A DNA stretch of 64,000 nt from Acarospora socialis (Eukaryota; Ascomycota; Lecanoromycetes; Acarosporales; Acarosporaceae): contig JAMYGW020000003.1 of the NCBI GenBank assembly GCA_025617375.2, positions 1,860,001 to 1,924,000 on the forward strand, in the 5' to 3' direction. The notes under the pieces are model-generated. The model made no database searches. It was not told the origin of the DNA and saw only the letters and a list, made by a program, of their open reading frames with translations. This document shows positions 11,431 through 23,127 of the stretch, piece after piece. Made by a program: the position numbers and the translations under genes. Numbering within the stretch: the first letter of the stretch is position 1; the number at the start of each line of letters is the position of its first letter.

Positions 11431-14400
11431 ATGACTTCAAGATTAAAACAATTCTCATGAAGAGCAGAAAGAATCATGCAAGTGAAAGATGTGAAATCAA
11501 AAAATTCTGTGATAAAAAAGAAATCTGAGCATCTGAAGAAGTCTGAAGTCTTTATGAGTGATTTTATTGAAGATATTCATGAATTAGTTACTGACAAACT
11601 CAGAAATAATGAGAACTTCATATTACAGATATCAGATGATGAAGAAGAAGAAAAAAAGAATGAACTTAAAGTTCATGAGATGCAAATCATATTCTGTGAG
11701 ATCAACAAGCAAGATCACAAACTCAAAGAAGTTGTTCATAAGATCAAATACACTTCACAGAAGAGCAAAGAACTTCTTTATAAAATAGTAAATACTTTTA
11801 CAGAGACATCAGAACTCAGAAAGTTCTCAGAAAATGTTGTGATTCACAAATTAAGATTAAAAATTCAGCTTACAAAGCAAGAACATACAAATCTGCAGCT
11901 CTGTACACAAATTAAGCATGATTGCTTTGAGTTTGTGAATCTAGAGATAGATTGCAAAGTTAAATGAACTAAATTTATGAAGATACTCTTGAATACAAAT
12001 CTCTATAAGAGCAGCATCTACAGTCACTACTGTAATTTCTGTCATCAGATGAATACTGATACAAAGAACATGTCAAAGAAAATTCAGTATTCAGAAGTGA
12101 TCTGTCATCTACACTACTTTATCATAAATCAATGAAAGACATACTGTGAAGAGAAAGAGCTTGCAGAGAAATGAAAATTCTTGAAGAAATTCTTGAAGAA
12201 TTTGCTAGAGAATAAGACAAATTGAACTCATAATATCTGAATGAAGTGATTGTGAGCAAGTAAAAAAGATGAAGAGTTGAATGAGAAATATCTTCATCAT
12301 TATAATGAACTTCAATTTCAGATAGAAAATGAGATAAACAAGATGAACAAAATTCAAGTCATGCTCTTCTATTGTGATCTGAACAAACTCATGCATAAGA
12401 AGATTTATAAGTAATTAGAGCTGTCTAATATCAAAGAGAACATGATAGTTCTTGCAAAGAAATTACAATTCAATCTATTCTTTCACAAGCAAAAGAAAGC
12501 ATCATTCTACTGAAAGAAGTCTGAGTTTTTTCAAAAGACTAACAATAAGTCTGCAACAAAGTCTGAGAAAAAAGTCTCTCAGAGTGATAGAAATTGATTT
12601 ATTAAGTGCTTCAATTGTGACAAGATTGATCATCTTGCAAAGAACTGCTGAAGTGTCAAGAAGAATAAGACTTTTATGAATGTCATAAACAAGAAAAGTT
12701 TGCAGAGCTCTCACAGAGCATATGAATTCTCAAAGAAGAATAACATCACAGAAAAGACAAAGAAAAAGTTTACAAAGATCAACACTTTCAAGAAAGAGAC
12801 TGTACATAAGATGTACAGATTTTCTCAGTTGAATCTTTCTAAAAAGAATGTCTTATGAGTGATGATACATCTCACAAAGCAAAAACTATGAACAATGATG
12901 AACAGCAAAAGTGATATCAACTTTCTATATCTGAACATAGTCATGATTCTGAAATTAGTATCTTTGTTTTTTACAAGAGATGCTGTTGACATCAATCAAC
13001 AACTGATGATCATATATGATGTGTATCATGAACAGATCTTCATTCACAATGACAATGAAAAAACTTGCAAGCATTACAAACCTCTTACAACTGCAGAGAT
13101 AAAACCTAATATAATACTTGAAGTGATCTGACTGACTTGAAGAGATCTGATAATAAGTTACTTTCAGTGAACTCTTACTTAAAGAAAGAATACAAGAGAC
13201 TCTGCAGAGACAAAGAATAGTAAGAAATTAAATCTTAAAATTCTCATGAAGAAGCTAGAATCTGAAGATTCAAGTCAGATATATTAAGTTTGCATAGAGA
13301 ATGTAAAGAATCAGAATGACACAGCTCAAGTAAAAATTTCAGAGCTGTACTGTAATCTTGTGAAGATATTTTTAGAAAGCAAAGCTAATAACTTGTCACT
13401 GCATTGCAAGCAGAATCACATCATTGATTTAATTGATGAATGAATTTCATCATTTAATTCTATTTATAATCTCTCAGAAAAGAAGCTTGCAGAGCTTTGA
13501 AGATATTTGAATGAGAATTTAAAAAATAATTTCATTTAACTCTTGTGATCTTCTGCAGAGACATTAGTACTATTTGCACTCAAGTTTGATGATAAGCTGT
13601 GACTATGTGTCAATTACTGTGAACTCAATGCAGTTACTGCAAAGAACTGTTACTCATTATTCTTAATTGAAAAGATCATGAATCACTTAAATGAGATCAA
13701 GATCTTCACAAAGATTGATATAAAGAATGTTTACTACTGAATTTGCATTCACAAAGATAATGAATGAAAGACAGTCTTCTGCATTCAGTATGAGCTGTAT
13801 GAGTATTTGATAATGTTCTTTGAGTTAATCAATGCATCAGCAACTTTTCAGTCATATATTCACAAGATACTTTGCAAGTATCTAAACATCTTCATGATAG
13901 TATTTCTGAACAACATTCTGATTTATTTCAAAAATGAGAATAAGTATAAGCAACATATTTACACTGTTTTAAAGATGCTTCTAGAAGCAGAACTGTATGT
14001 GAAGCTCAGTAAGTGTCAGTTCTCTGTGAAAAGAGTATTTTTTGTGAAGTTTATTATTACAGACAGTGAAGTGAAGATGAAGAAAGATCACATCATTACA
14101 ATTCTTAACTGATCAGAGTCAGAAAGTATCTTTGAAATTTAAAGCTTCATAGACTTCATGAACTTCTATAGAAGATTTATAAAGAATTTTTCTTGCATTG
14201 CTGTGAGACTTACAAGCATGCTGAAAGACAGCAAGAATGTTTTAAAGAAAAAGTTAATCTTGCAGATATCAGAATTTCTGATTTCAAAGACTGTACACTT
14301 TTTTTGTAAACTGATTCAGATCTTTACAACAGCATTTTTTCTGAGACACTTTGATTCAGAAAGAAAGATTCAAGTAAAGATTGATGTTTCTGAATTTGTC

Positions 14401-16524
14401 ATATTGAACATTTTAATGCAAAGACATGATGACTGAAGATCAGTTGTGTACTACTCATGAAAGATGATATCTGTGAAGAGAAACTATAAAACTGATGATG
14501 AGAAGCTGCTTGTCATAGTTGAGAGTGTTTGTCACTGACAACATTATCTTAAAGAAACAAAACACACAGTTGAGATTCTTACAGATCATGACAATCTGTA
14601 TTAGATAGTGAAATCATTTCATAAGTTGTCACAAAGACATGTGAAATGAGTTCTGCAGCTATCAGCATACAATTTCTGTATGATGTACTGCAAAAGAATT
14701 ATGAATTTTGTGAATGAGTCATCTCAGAAAGTCAATTATTGATGAGAAATTGAAGCAGAGAATGCTACAATAAAGTATTACTCAACACTAAAAGAAATTC
14801 TGTTCTCAACAGCAATAATTGCTGCAGAGAATGAACAGAATGCAAGTGTAAGTTGTGAAGTGCATATTTGAACTTATACACAAGTTAAACAGCTGTTAAG
14901 TGCAGACTACACAGATCAAAGAAATAAAAATTACAGAAAATAAGCTTGCAAAGTTGTTACAGAGAAAGTCACATATGAAGATGTGAGCAAGATTCTTTTA
15001 AAGAGTCTATCAAAGTATTTTCAAATAGATTCTCTCACAAACAAGATGACTCAGAGTCTGAAGACTGCTGAGACACTGAGAAAAGAAAGTTGATATTTCA
15101 ACTGAATGCAGATGAGAGATCTTCTCTATGTCAATAGTGCAGTGTATATTTCACATGTGAAAGCTTTGTGAACAGAGATTCTGCAAAAGCATCATGATGA
15201 TCTTCTTGTAAAACATTTAGTCACAGATCAGATCTATGCACAAGTCTATAAGAAGTACTGATAATTGAAGATGAGAAAACAGATGAACAAACATTGTTTA
15301 TTCTGTTGTAAGTGTCAAGAAGTATGAGTGATTTGTGAAAAGTTCATAAGATTGTTGCAACTCTTAGAATACTCTACATGATTCTGAAACATAATCACAA
15401 TGAACTTCATTATGAGTCTGTCAGAGAGCAGAGTCTATAAAGATATTTATGATGTGATTTTGAATGTGATTAACAAGTTCTCAAAGATATATCACTATAT
15501 TTCATGTCAGAAGAACATGATTGTGAAAGATCTTGTGAAGATCTTCATACAGAAGATAGTCTGTTTGCATGAAGTTTTAACAGTCATAGTGTCAAATTGA
15601 GAATCACTGTTTATTTTGTGATTCTGAGTCAATATGATGTATACTTTAAAGATCAAGCAGTGACTAAACACTGTCTTTCATTCTCAAACAGATAAACAGA
15701 CAAAGTGTTAAAATAGTGTTCTTGAACAATATCTGTGAAGTTATGTTAACTATGAGCAAGATGACTGAGCACTGTTACTGTTTCTGACAAAGTTCATGTA
15801 TAATATGAACAAGCACTCTATGATTCAAAAGACACTCTTTGAGATGATCTACAGATATCACTCAAGATTCAATTTATTAATGATGAATAAGATGATCAAA
15901 TATACTGTGAAGCAAGAAAGCTCTATGAAAGTCAAAAGTTTAACAGATCAGCTTTATACAAGTCATAAAGAGATTCAAAGATTTCTCATTAGAGCTCAAA
16001 AGTATCAGAAAAAGTACTATAATAAGAAATGAAAAAACATCACATTTAAGTCTGAACAAAAAGTCTAACTATATATTAAGAACATATTCATAGAGAGACT
16101 CTTGCAGAAGCTAGACTGACTACACTATGAATTCTATAAAATTCTGAAATGAATAAAAAATCAAATCTATAAGTTAAAGCTGTCAGAGACTCTTAATATT
16201 CATGATGTTTTTTATGTCAGTTTATTTTGAATTCATAGATCTCACAAAGATGATGAATTCTCAGAACTTGAATCTTTACATTTAATGATAAATTTAAATA
16301 TACATGAGTATGAGATCTTCACTATTCTGAACTCACAAGTTCAGACAATTCTCAATGAACAGTCAATATTGCAATATCAAGTTGCATGAAAAGAATACAC
16401 AGACTCTACTTAAAAATCTGAAGTTAATGTGAAGAATGTTTGAAGACTAGTTAACAAGTTTCACAAAGAAAATCTCAACAAGTTCAAATCAACACTCACA
16501 AAATTCACAGAGAATAGAGTCTGA
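11431..16524 (+). pseudogene. gag-pol of retrotransposon 2, single frame
   Basis: One frame covers about 1,698 codons from ATG 11431. The first part is a charged, coiled-coil Gag. It has an uninterrupted 163-codon section at 11476-11967 and a CCHC knuckle (CFNCDKIDHLAKNC) at 12607-12648. Reverse transcriptase spans about 13560-14110; its catalytic YLDD box reads FLNN at 13903-13914. RNase H follows with TDHDNL near 14581-14598. The integrase lies at about 15200-15800, with FHSQTDKQT near 15680. It ends with a weak chromodomain near 16350-16480 (LQYQVA, KEYTDST). Unlike element 1, gag and pol need no frameshift. Many in-frame stops, mainly TGA, make it inactive. Confidence 0.9.
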
Positions 16525-18100
16525 CTTGATTTCACTCTTGTGCTCATTCACAAAAACTACTTGTCACTCACACTGCATAGAAGTGCAGACTCTTGCAAGT
16601 GTTCTTTACTCAGAACAGTTTAAACAGCATGTCAATGAGATTCTCAAAAAGTTAAAATACTGATCAAAAGAATTCAGCAGAGCTCAACAGATAGATCTGT
16701 GATGAAGATTTGTTGAGAAGACTTCAAGAGATGATGACTCAAAGAGAAAACATATGTTGAGTACAACAAGATCAAAAAATAAACTGTCTTCACTCTTCTG
16801 AATAAAGATATAATTACTTGATCTTTACTCAGAATTTTGAGTTGATCAGAGCTACACACAGTTAATATAAGCACTCAACTGAGTTTTAAAAGAATCTATA
16901 TGATTGTTTTCTGCAATCTGTGTCTCAAGATTGACTTGAGATTGCTGCAAATAACTGATCATATTTGGGGTTTTCTTTCTCTCACAAATTTGAAGAAGTG
17001 TATTCACAAAGAACAACTTAACTTTGATGAAAGTAACTGAAGAGACACTGAACAAGAGAGAAAACTCTGTGACTGAAGATACAGAATGAAAAGAAGTCAG
17101 AGATGTGAGATTGAAAAAGATTGAAAATGAAGAGTTGAGAAGAACTGAAGTGAAGTTGTCATAAGAATAAGAAATTAAATTCTGCAGAGTTTAAGACAGC
17201 AATAATCATAAATACACAGACAAAACTGAACTTCTATTAGCATATCTGAATCTCAGCTACAAAAACTATATCAATTAGACTCTGAAGAAGATTCTTCTTC
17301 TTTTACACTTTTCTTTACAGAGAAGAAAAAGAGTGAAAGTGATGCTGCAACATTCAAAATGCAGACACAGTTCACACAAAGACAATCTGCACACTTGAGT
17401 ATTTGATCTGAGATATTGTTGAAGCACTCACTAAAAACTTTCTTTGTATCACTAATCAGAACACAATCAACACAGTATGACATCTGAAGAACATCTGTCT
17501 CAACTATGAGAACAGTCTGTTTGTACTGCTCATAGTAGTTAAGTTTAAACAGAACATTAATAAGTCAGTACTGACACTGTTAAGACAGAGTCTTCAGTAT
17601 ATATTTAATCTTGAGAGTTTGAATCTGAGAGAAATACACACTGACAGTGTTTGTCTGATTCACAAGTATATGCTCAAAGAGAACTGAGTTTGCAATCAAC
17701 TCATCTGTAGACACTCAAACATTTGTGAAAGATAGAGTTATCATTTAGTTACTATGAAACATTCACATATTAATCAACATTTCACTACACATGCTCAGAA
17801 TGAACATCTGACACACTGTGAGATGAATGATGTCATCTCACAACTACTCATCAACTATATTCAGCTTGATTTTGCATGTGCAAATGATGCAGTGCAGAAA
17901 AAAGATTGAGAAAATATGTGTTTAGTATGCAAAAATTTTAAAATTGCTCACTTTCAGTACATTTCTGATTTCACTGAAGGGATCTCACTCAGTGATGAGT
18001 GTCAAGACTTAGTGAAAATTTGAAGAATGTGATGAAGTGATATTGTGAGAAAAAAAGCTCACAATATAAGCTCATGAGACAGTTCACTAACACTGAAAAT
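16525..18100 (-). other. antisense region of retrotransposon 2, mostly degenerate
   Basis: Between gag-pol and the tandem repeat the minus strand holds several short open stretches, at 16674-16874, 16852-17055 and 17271-17483. They may be remnants of one antisense gene. The frames at 16674-16874 and 17271-17483 agree, with stops between them. The part around 16950-17050 reads as a polar, Gln-rich helix. Only the Cys-rich stretch listed separately is recognisable. Confidence 0.4.
17271..17483 (-). pseudogene. antisense Cys-rich ORF fragment of retrotransposon 2
   Basis: This 70-codon open stretch on the strand opposite to gag-pol includes CX2CX6C (CADCLCVNCVC). That is the same spacing as the second cysteine cluster of the intact ORF at 9417-9755, and it is preceded by a similar Lys. 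An upstream CVDC fits the first half of the other cluster, whose third Cys is not visible. The tail is Ser/Glu-rich. It lies 3' of pol, as in element 1, but about 1.8 kb from the LTR rather than 80 bases. The homology call rests on cysteine spacing and position only. Confidence 0.5.
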
Positions 18101-18118
18101 GATCTGTGATGAATACTT

Positions 18119-18960
18119 GTGATGCTAACTTGCAGAGTAAGTTCACAAGACATTAAAGAAGATTCACAAGACTTCAAGAAAGTTTGCAAGACACTGATGA
18201 AAGCTTGTGAAACAAGCTTACAAGATATTGAAGAAGATCTGCAAGACTTCAAAAAAGTTTGTGAGACATCAGTGAAAGCTCATGAAACAAACTCACAAAG
18301 CAAGCTTGTGAGACATCAGAGAAGACTTACAAGACTTTAAGAAAGTTTGTGAAACACTGATGAAAGCTTGTGAAGTAAACTTGTGAAGCAAGCTTGTGAG
18401 ACATCAAAGAAGATCTGCAAAACTTCAGAAAAGTTTGCAAGACATCAGTGAAAGCTCATAAAACAAGCTTGCAAAGCATCAAAGAAGACCCACAGAAGCT
18501 AAAAAGTTTATAAGACATCAGTGTCAGTTTACAGAGCAAGCTCACAAAGCATCAAAGAAGATCTGCAGAACTTTAGAAAAGTTTGTGAAACACTGATGCT
18601 GACTTGTGAAATAAGTTCATAAAGCATAGAACAAGATCTGCAAGACTTCAAAGAAGTTCACAAAACATTGATAATAACTTGCAAAGTACTAAAGAAGATT
18701 CACAACACATAAATGAATACTTACAAGACACTGAAAGTGAGCACACAGAGTTTATATATAAAATCTGCTTTCATCACTTTCATTCACTTCTTTTACTGTG
18801 CAATGTCAAACATAACAAATATCACAATGATGCAAGAGAGAGACAGAACACACAAAGACACAAAGTATCAAAGAAAATTCATGAAGCATTGTGAGACACT
18901 GAAGCTTGTTCACAAAACATTAAATAAAATCTGCAGAACAGAATGATCACAAAAACAGAG
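18119..18960 (+). repeat. imperfect tandem repeat inside retrotransposon 2
   Basis: Units of roughly 75-90 bases recur, each with AAGAAGAT...CAAGACTTCAA, then AAGTTTG, GACA(C/T), and GAAAGCT(T/C)(G/A)TGAAACAAG. At 18119-18340 the plus strand reads an open repeat of the type DFKKVCETLMKACETSLQD, about 25 residues per unit. The minus strand is also open at 17989-18252, so the coding strand is uncertain. Later units drift in length. The array lies just upstream of the 3' LTR. Confidence 0.65.
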
Positions 18961-19261
18961 AACTTGATTGTAAGAAACTAAGAAGAACTCATGAATCATT
19001 AAAATGTGCTTGTGAAGCATTGATACAAGCTTGCAGAAAACTGAGACTGAATCATGAAGTGTTAGATTGAGCTTGCAAAAACATCAAGAATGTAGTGCAT
19101 TAGTTCAGACTGAAGAACTATCTCAGTATTTGTTTTTTTCACAAGATTTTTGATACTGAAGAAGTCTTACTCACTGTTTTTCTTCTCATGAAGAAGTTTT
19201 TTCAACAGAGAGTCAGTGACATAGATGTCATGAGGATGCAGCACATAAGAGAGAAAACAAC

Positions 19262-19454
19262 TGTAAGCTCACTTCAGTTTGTGAGAATTAGAACTTTCTC
19301 ACAAGATCTTGTGTAACTAGTATGCTTAGTAAGTCAGTTTTTGTGAAGAAATAAAAGTGCACACTTTTTCTTTTGTAAAGACTAGCAACAATTCTATCTA
19401 TGCATTTCAACTCTTAAAGTTCATTATCACATAACTGTCAAGATCAGTCTCACA
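19262..19454 (+). repeat. 3' LTR of retrotransposon 2
   Basis: This 193-bp copy has the same ends as 11198-11390 and is followed by ATTCT at 19455-19459. All differences from the 5' copy are transitions. Confidence 0.93.
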
Positions 19455-19459
19455 ATTCT

Positions 19460-20503
19460 GATGATTAAATTTTGTCATAGTTAAATAATTGAAAAAAGAT
19501 TAACTGAAGAATGATGCAATTTCAACTGTCTCTATCATTGTCACATTTTTCTGATGAGAAGTTTAGAAAATTTAAATGAGTGAATGCACATATCTTCAAA
19601 GAGAAACAAATAATGAAATCAGTGATTTCAGTTATTGAAGACAAGATCAAAAACATTAAATGCATTTTAAAAGAAATTTTCTTCATAAATCTTAATTATC
19701 TGATAAATAGCATACTTGTTTTTGACAATTTAAATCACTATTATGATGCATGTTCTGAACAACTTGATTGACAGATTTATACAGAGTTTAGTGAATACAT
19801 TATATCTTTTACACAGCATGATCTTTTAATAATATCAATCTTTTTTCTAGCAACAAAGAGATCAGATAAAATTTTAGTAATGACTGAGTGACAAATCAAC
19901 TATAATAGTACATTGAGAACTAAAGAGATACAGAGTCTTCAATTCTACAGATAAGATGAATTAATTTATAACAATTATGTTTACATCATTACATCAATTT
20001 ATTATGATGATCAGCTCAAGATATACATCAATTATCTTTTTCAGTCAATTAATTCTGAAGAGCAGTCTGAATACTATATGACTTAAATTAATATTTGAAG
20101 CATGACTAACAACTGAGAAATCTTTTGACAAAAAGTCACTGCATATTAAAATAACATAGACTGAGTCAAGAAGCAGAGAGATGAAATCATTAAGTGTATA
20201 AACAAGACAGCAAATGATAATCAAGCTGAGATATCAGCTGTTGATTCAAGCTTTGACTCAATCTTTAACTTTGCAAGTAAAACTTTACTAAAGAAATTTT
20301 ACACAATTAAATCTCTAAGTCAGAAGTCTTGAATCTTGCTGAATGAAGACTTCAATACAACTGTCAACTTTCAGAAATTCAAAACTTCAATAAATAAATT
20401 TATGTTAAACTACAAACTTCTGATCAAATGTTTCAGTAGATATTTAAAGTGATTACATCAGTCTCAATGAAAGTGATGCAACACTGATGAATCTAGAACA
20501 TAG
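19460..20503 (+). pseudogene. C-terminal part of a conserved fungal hypothetical protein gene
   Basis: One plus-strand frame runs to TAG 20501-20503. It contains blocks I recognise from a family of ascomycete hypothetical proteins, possibly the DUF7924 type: HIFKEKQIMKSV near 19587, EFSEYIISFTQHDLL near 19783, LATK near 19848, EIQSLQFYR near 19927, ITSIYYDD near 19985, and KKQRDEIIK near 20170. The last 25 codons are basic (Arg/Lys/Ser-rich), as usual for the family end. Expected Trp and Arg codons read as stops (for example just after EQLD at 19769). The frame joins 11197 across element 2. The biochemical role of the family is not known to me. Confidence 0.6.
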
Positions 20504-20563
20504 TTATTGATTTGTCATCACATTCAACATGCAAAGCTCTTCAATCAAAAGTCTACTACACTT

Positions 20564-20751
20564 CATTCATTAGCTTATATTTCAACTTTGAAGCTTAAGT
20601 CTCTAGTTCATTGATTTTAACAATCTCTACTACTTTAGATCTGACTGTTTGAGTTTTATTTATGATGTTGATTTTCTTCAGTGCATGAACAAGTTTTTTG
20701 AAGACTTTTTTAAGATGATTGATTACATTGATCAGTGAGAATGAGTTCATA
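20564..20751 (-). pseudogene. AAA ATPase copy 3, first exon only
   Basis: The minus strand from ATG 20751 reads MNSFS, then KKLVHALKKIN, EIVKINE and KLKYKLMNE. This matches exon 1 of the AAA ATPase copy that starts at 55718 (MNSFL, KKLVHALKKIN, EIVKTDE, KLKYNLINE). It stops at GT at the position where the other copies have their first intron donor. No later exons are found at lower coordinates, where the plus-strand hypothetical gene lies. It is therefore a truncated duplicate. Confidence 0.7.
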
Positions 20752-20757
20752 TCAAGA

Positions 20758-20942
20758 ACATTGATACAGTCTCTGTCTATGAAATCAAGCAGCTTCTTGA
20801 TAAATGAATGATGCAATGAGAACACAGTCAACTCATCATTGAGTATCTTGTCAAGTGAAAGAAATATAATTATGATCACAATGTGTAATATGACATTAAG
20901 AACTTGAAGAACACAAAGAATCTTACAATGAATTATGAATAA
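20758..20942 (+). pseudogene. isolated chromodomain fragment of another Gypsy pol
   Basis: Sixty-one codons read as the C-terminal chromodomain of a third Gypsy family: VSVYEIKQLLDK, IIEYLVK, YDHNV, then YDIKNLKN and a final NYE before TAA. Two of the stops stand where the conserved Trp residues of LVKW and NVW are expected. No matching integrase or RT lies upstream, so only this scrap remains. It begins seven bases from the start codon of the AAA exon on the other strand. Confidence 0.7.
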
Positions 20943-23100
20943 CATCAAACTGAAAACATAACAAGCAGAAAGTACATAGAGTCATTTTTAGAACACTTTT
21001 GAATTGATTTATGTTGAGTCTTTGACAGTCAATTCAATTTGTGTTGAAGCATATTCAACTATTTAGATTACAATTGACAGTGAGAAAGATATGAACAGTT
21101 GTAGTCTTGCATCACTGCTAAACAGTTGAGCAGAAGTGAGAAAGTCTTTGTGACATGAAGCTATGATTTATTCTTGGTGATTGAAATACATTGATCAGCA
21201 AAAACAGAGAACACCTCATGATTCATCATGTACATCTGCAACTATTCAACTAGTTTTATCAGTATGTAGCAGATATAAGTCTGAACAACAACTTTGAGAT
21301 TGTATCTGCATATGACAAAGACAATGATGAAGTCATAGATGTTGATGTACACAGACTTAAAAACAACAAGTAGTTTTATGACAACTTTCTGTGTGAAGTT
21401 CAGCTTAGTCTTTCATCAAAAGCACAATGCAGTTATGTGACATGATGCATTCAGCACAAAATAGCACATGCTTCAGAAGATTTCAGTCTAACAAAGATGC
21501 AGAAGTCATCAACACAGAATGATGCAGTCTCTGCTAATTCATTGCAAGATACTGCACAGTAACAGTTTTCAAAATTAATTCTTCTAATTTATTTCAGTAG
21601 ACATTGTTCTTCATTTTACAAAAGCACTCTATCAATCATTCACTATCATTGATATCTTCTTTTGTTTCTGCAACAAATATGACATGTATTTAATAATACA
21701 TATGCAATCACTGTACACAAACATGAAGATATTGCAAGACTCAAACTTTATCTTCAACAGTTATTTGAACTACAGAGATTAGTGTATGCATTGAATGATG
21801 TTGTTAGATCTCAAAATGTACATATGAAACTCAATAAAGTGATGAATTCTCATATAGTTTGACTGTTCTTGAATCTCTCATTGTTGCTTGACTTAAATAT
21901 AATTGTTTCATTGCTGTAAAATCATTCTCAGCACAGACAGCAGTCATGTGCTTTGATGTACAGACTGCACTTTTCAAGTTTCATTGATTATGAAGATGAC
22001 AGCTCACCTAATGAAGATCTTTTATCACAGAATTTTCACTCATGTTTTTTTGTTTCATTCACTCATATATCATGATTATCATCTCAACACATGACTGATT
22101 GTTTATCTTTCACAACATGTTGATGACATGTCAAAAATCAACAAGCTGACACACACTAATCAGATAAAACATCTTGTTTATGAAATTATTATATTTGATC
22201 TTTTCTGTTCTGCATGTCAAGAAATAAGCAAGAAATAATGCACAATTATGCAGATTAGCTTGAACAGACTCTTCACAGTGAACAGTTCATCACTGAGAAT
22301 TAAAGAGCTCTTTGATGAATCTGATGAGTATATAAACTCATGATTAATAAAGTGAAAGATTCTGCAGTCTCATAGTATGAAAAGAGCATCATCTTAATAA
22401 GTCAATAATATTGTTACATTTAGCTGCATCAATTGACACAGATAACTCAGCTTTGCAATCTTCTTCAGTATATATCAAAAATAATTCTGATCTAACATCA
22501 TTTTTATGTTTATCAGAATAGTTTTATTTACTTCTGATATCATCTTCACTCTTAAATGTCTTTGATGACTTTGAATGAGCACTCAAATTGAGAAACTATA
22601 AGATGAGATCACTCAGTTCAGAATTGTATTGCAGAAGCTGCAAGAATGATCTTTTATGATATGAAGAAAAAACTTGATGAGAGATTCAGTGAAAATTCAT
22701 CATATTTGAGATCAACTATCACTCAGCACTTGAATAAATCTCAGTGTATTTAAAATTAACTTCTCAATTGTGTTTCACAGTCATTTCAATAGCTGCTGTT
22801 CTGATCTTTTCAAGATTACTGTATGAGCTCAAACATCTTTGCTGTCTAGATCAGATAGCTGTAATGTCTGTAGTCTGTATTTCTCAATGATTAATGCATT
22901 ACAGCAGTACTTGCTCACATTGATGACTACAACTGATCTCAAGACTGCAACAGCTTTCAGTTTATTCTCAGTCAGAATTAAAAGAAATTGCTCAAAGTTA
23001 AACAGTCTTCAAATGTCTTTAACTTCTGATTCATATTGTGACACTGATTAATTTAATGCATGACTTCTGTTAGTAAATTGAGTTCATTAAATCAATGCAT
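20943..23100. other. unrecognised degenerate stretch
   Basis: The plus strand between about 21690 and 22330 reads as a stop-broken frame with a helical block (HEDIARLKLYLQQLFELQ) and LLDLNIIVS. I recognise no family. A short open stretch at 22839-23051 is not distinctive. Nothing else in this interval can be supported. Confidence 0.3.
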
Positions 23101-23127
23101 CATGACTGTTGAAGCATTAAGCTGATT

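Larger units (their letters stand above)
11198..19454 (+). mobile_element. LTR retrotransposon 2 (Gypsy/chromovirus, second family)
   Basis: The element spans 8,257 bp and is flanked by a perfect duplication, ATTCT, at 11193-11197 and 19455-19459. It has 193-bp LTRs beginning TGTAAGCTCACTT and ending CAGTCTCACA. They differ by about 11 transitions and no indels. Internally it carries gag-pol in one continuous frame ending in a chromodomain, then about 2.7 kb before the 3' LTR with a minus-strand Cys-rich ORF and an imperfect tandem repeat. LTR sequence and proteins differ clearly from element 1, so it is a separate family. All coding parts carry many stops. Confidence 0.93.

Noticed and set aside
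20752-20948. 5' part of a 117-codon minus-strand open frame as one gene
   Set aside because: The upper half is the antisense of the chromodomain. Only the part from 20751 downward matches the ATPase exon.
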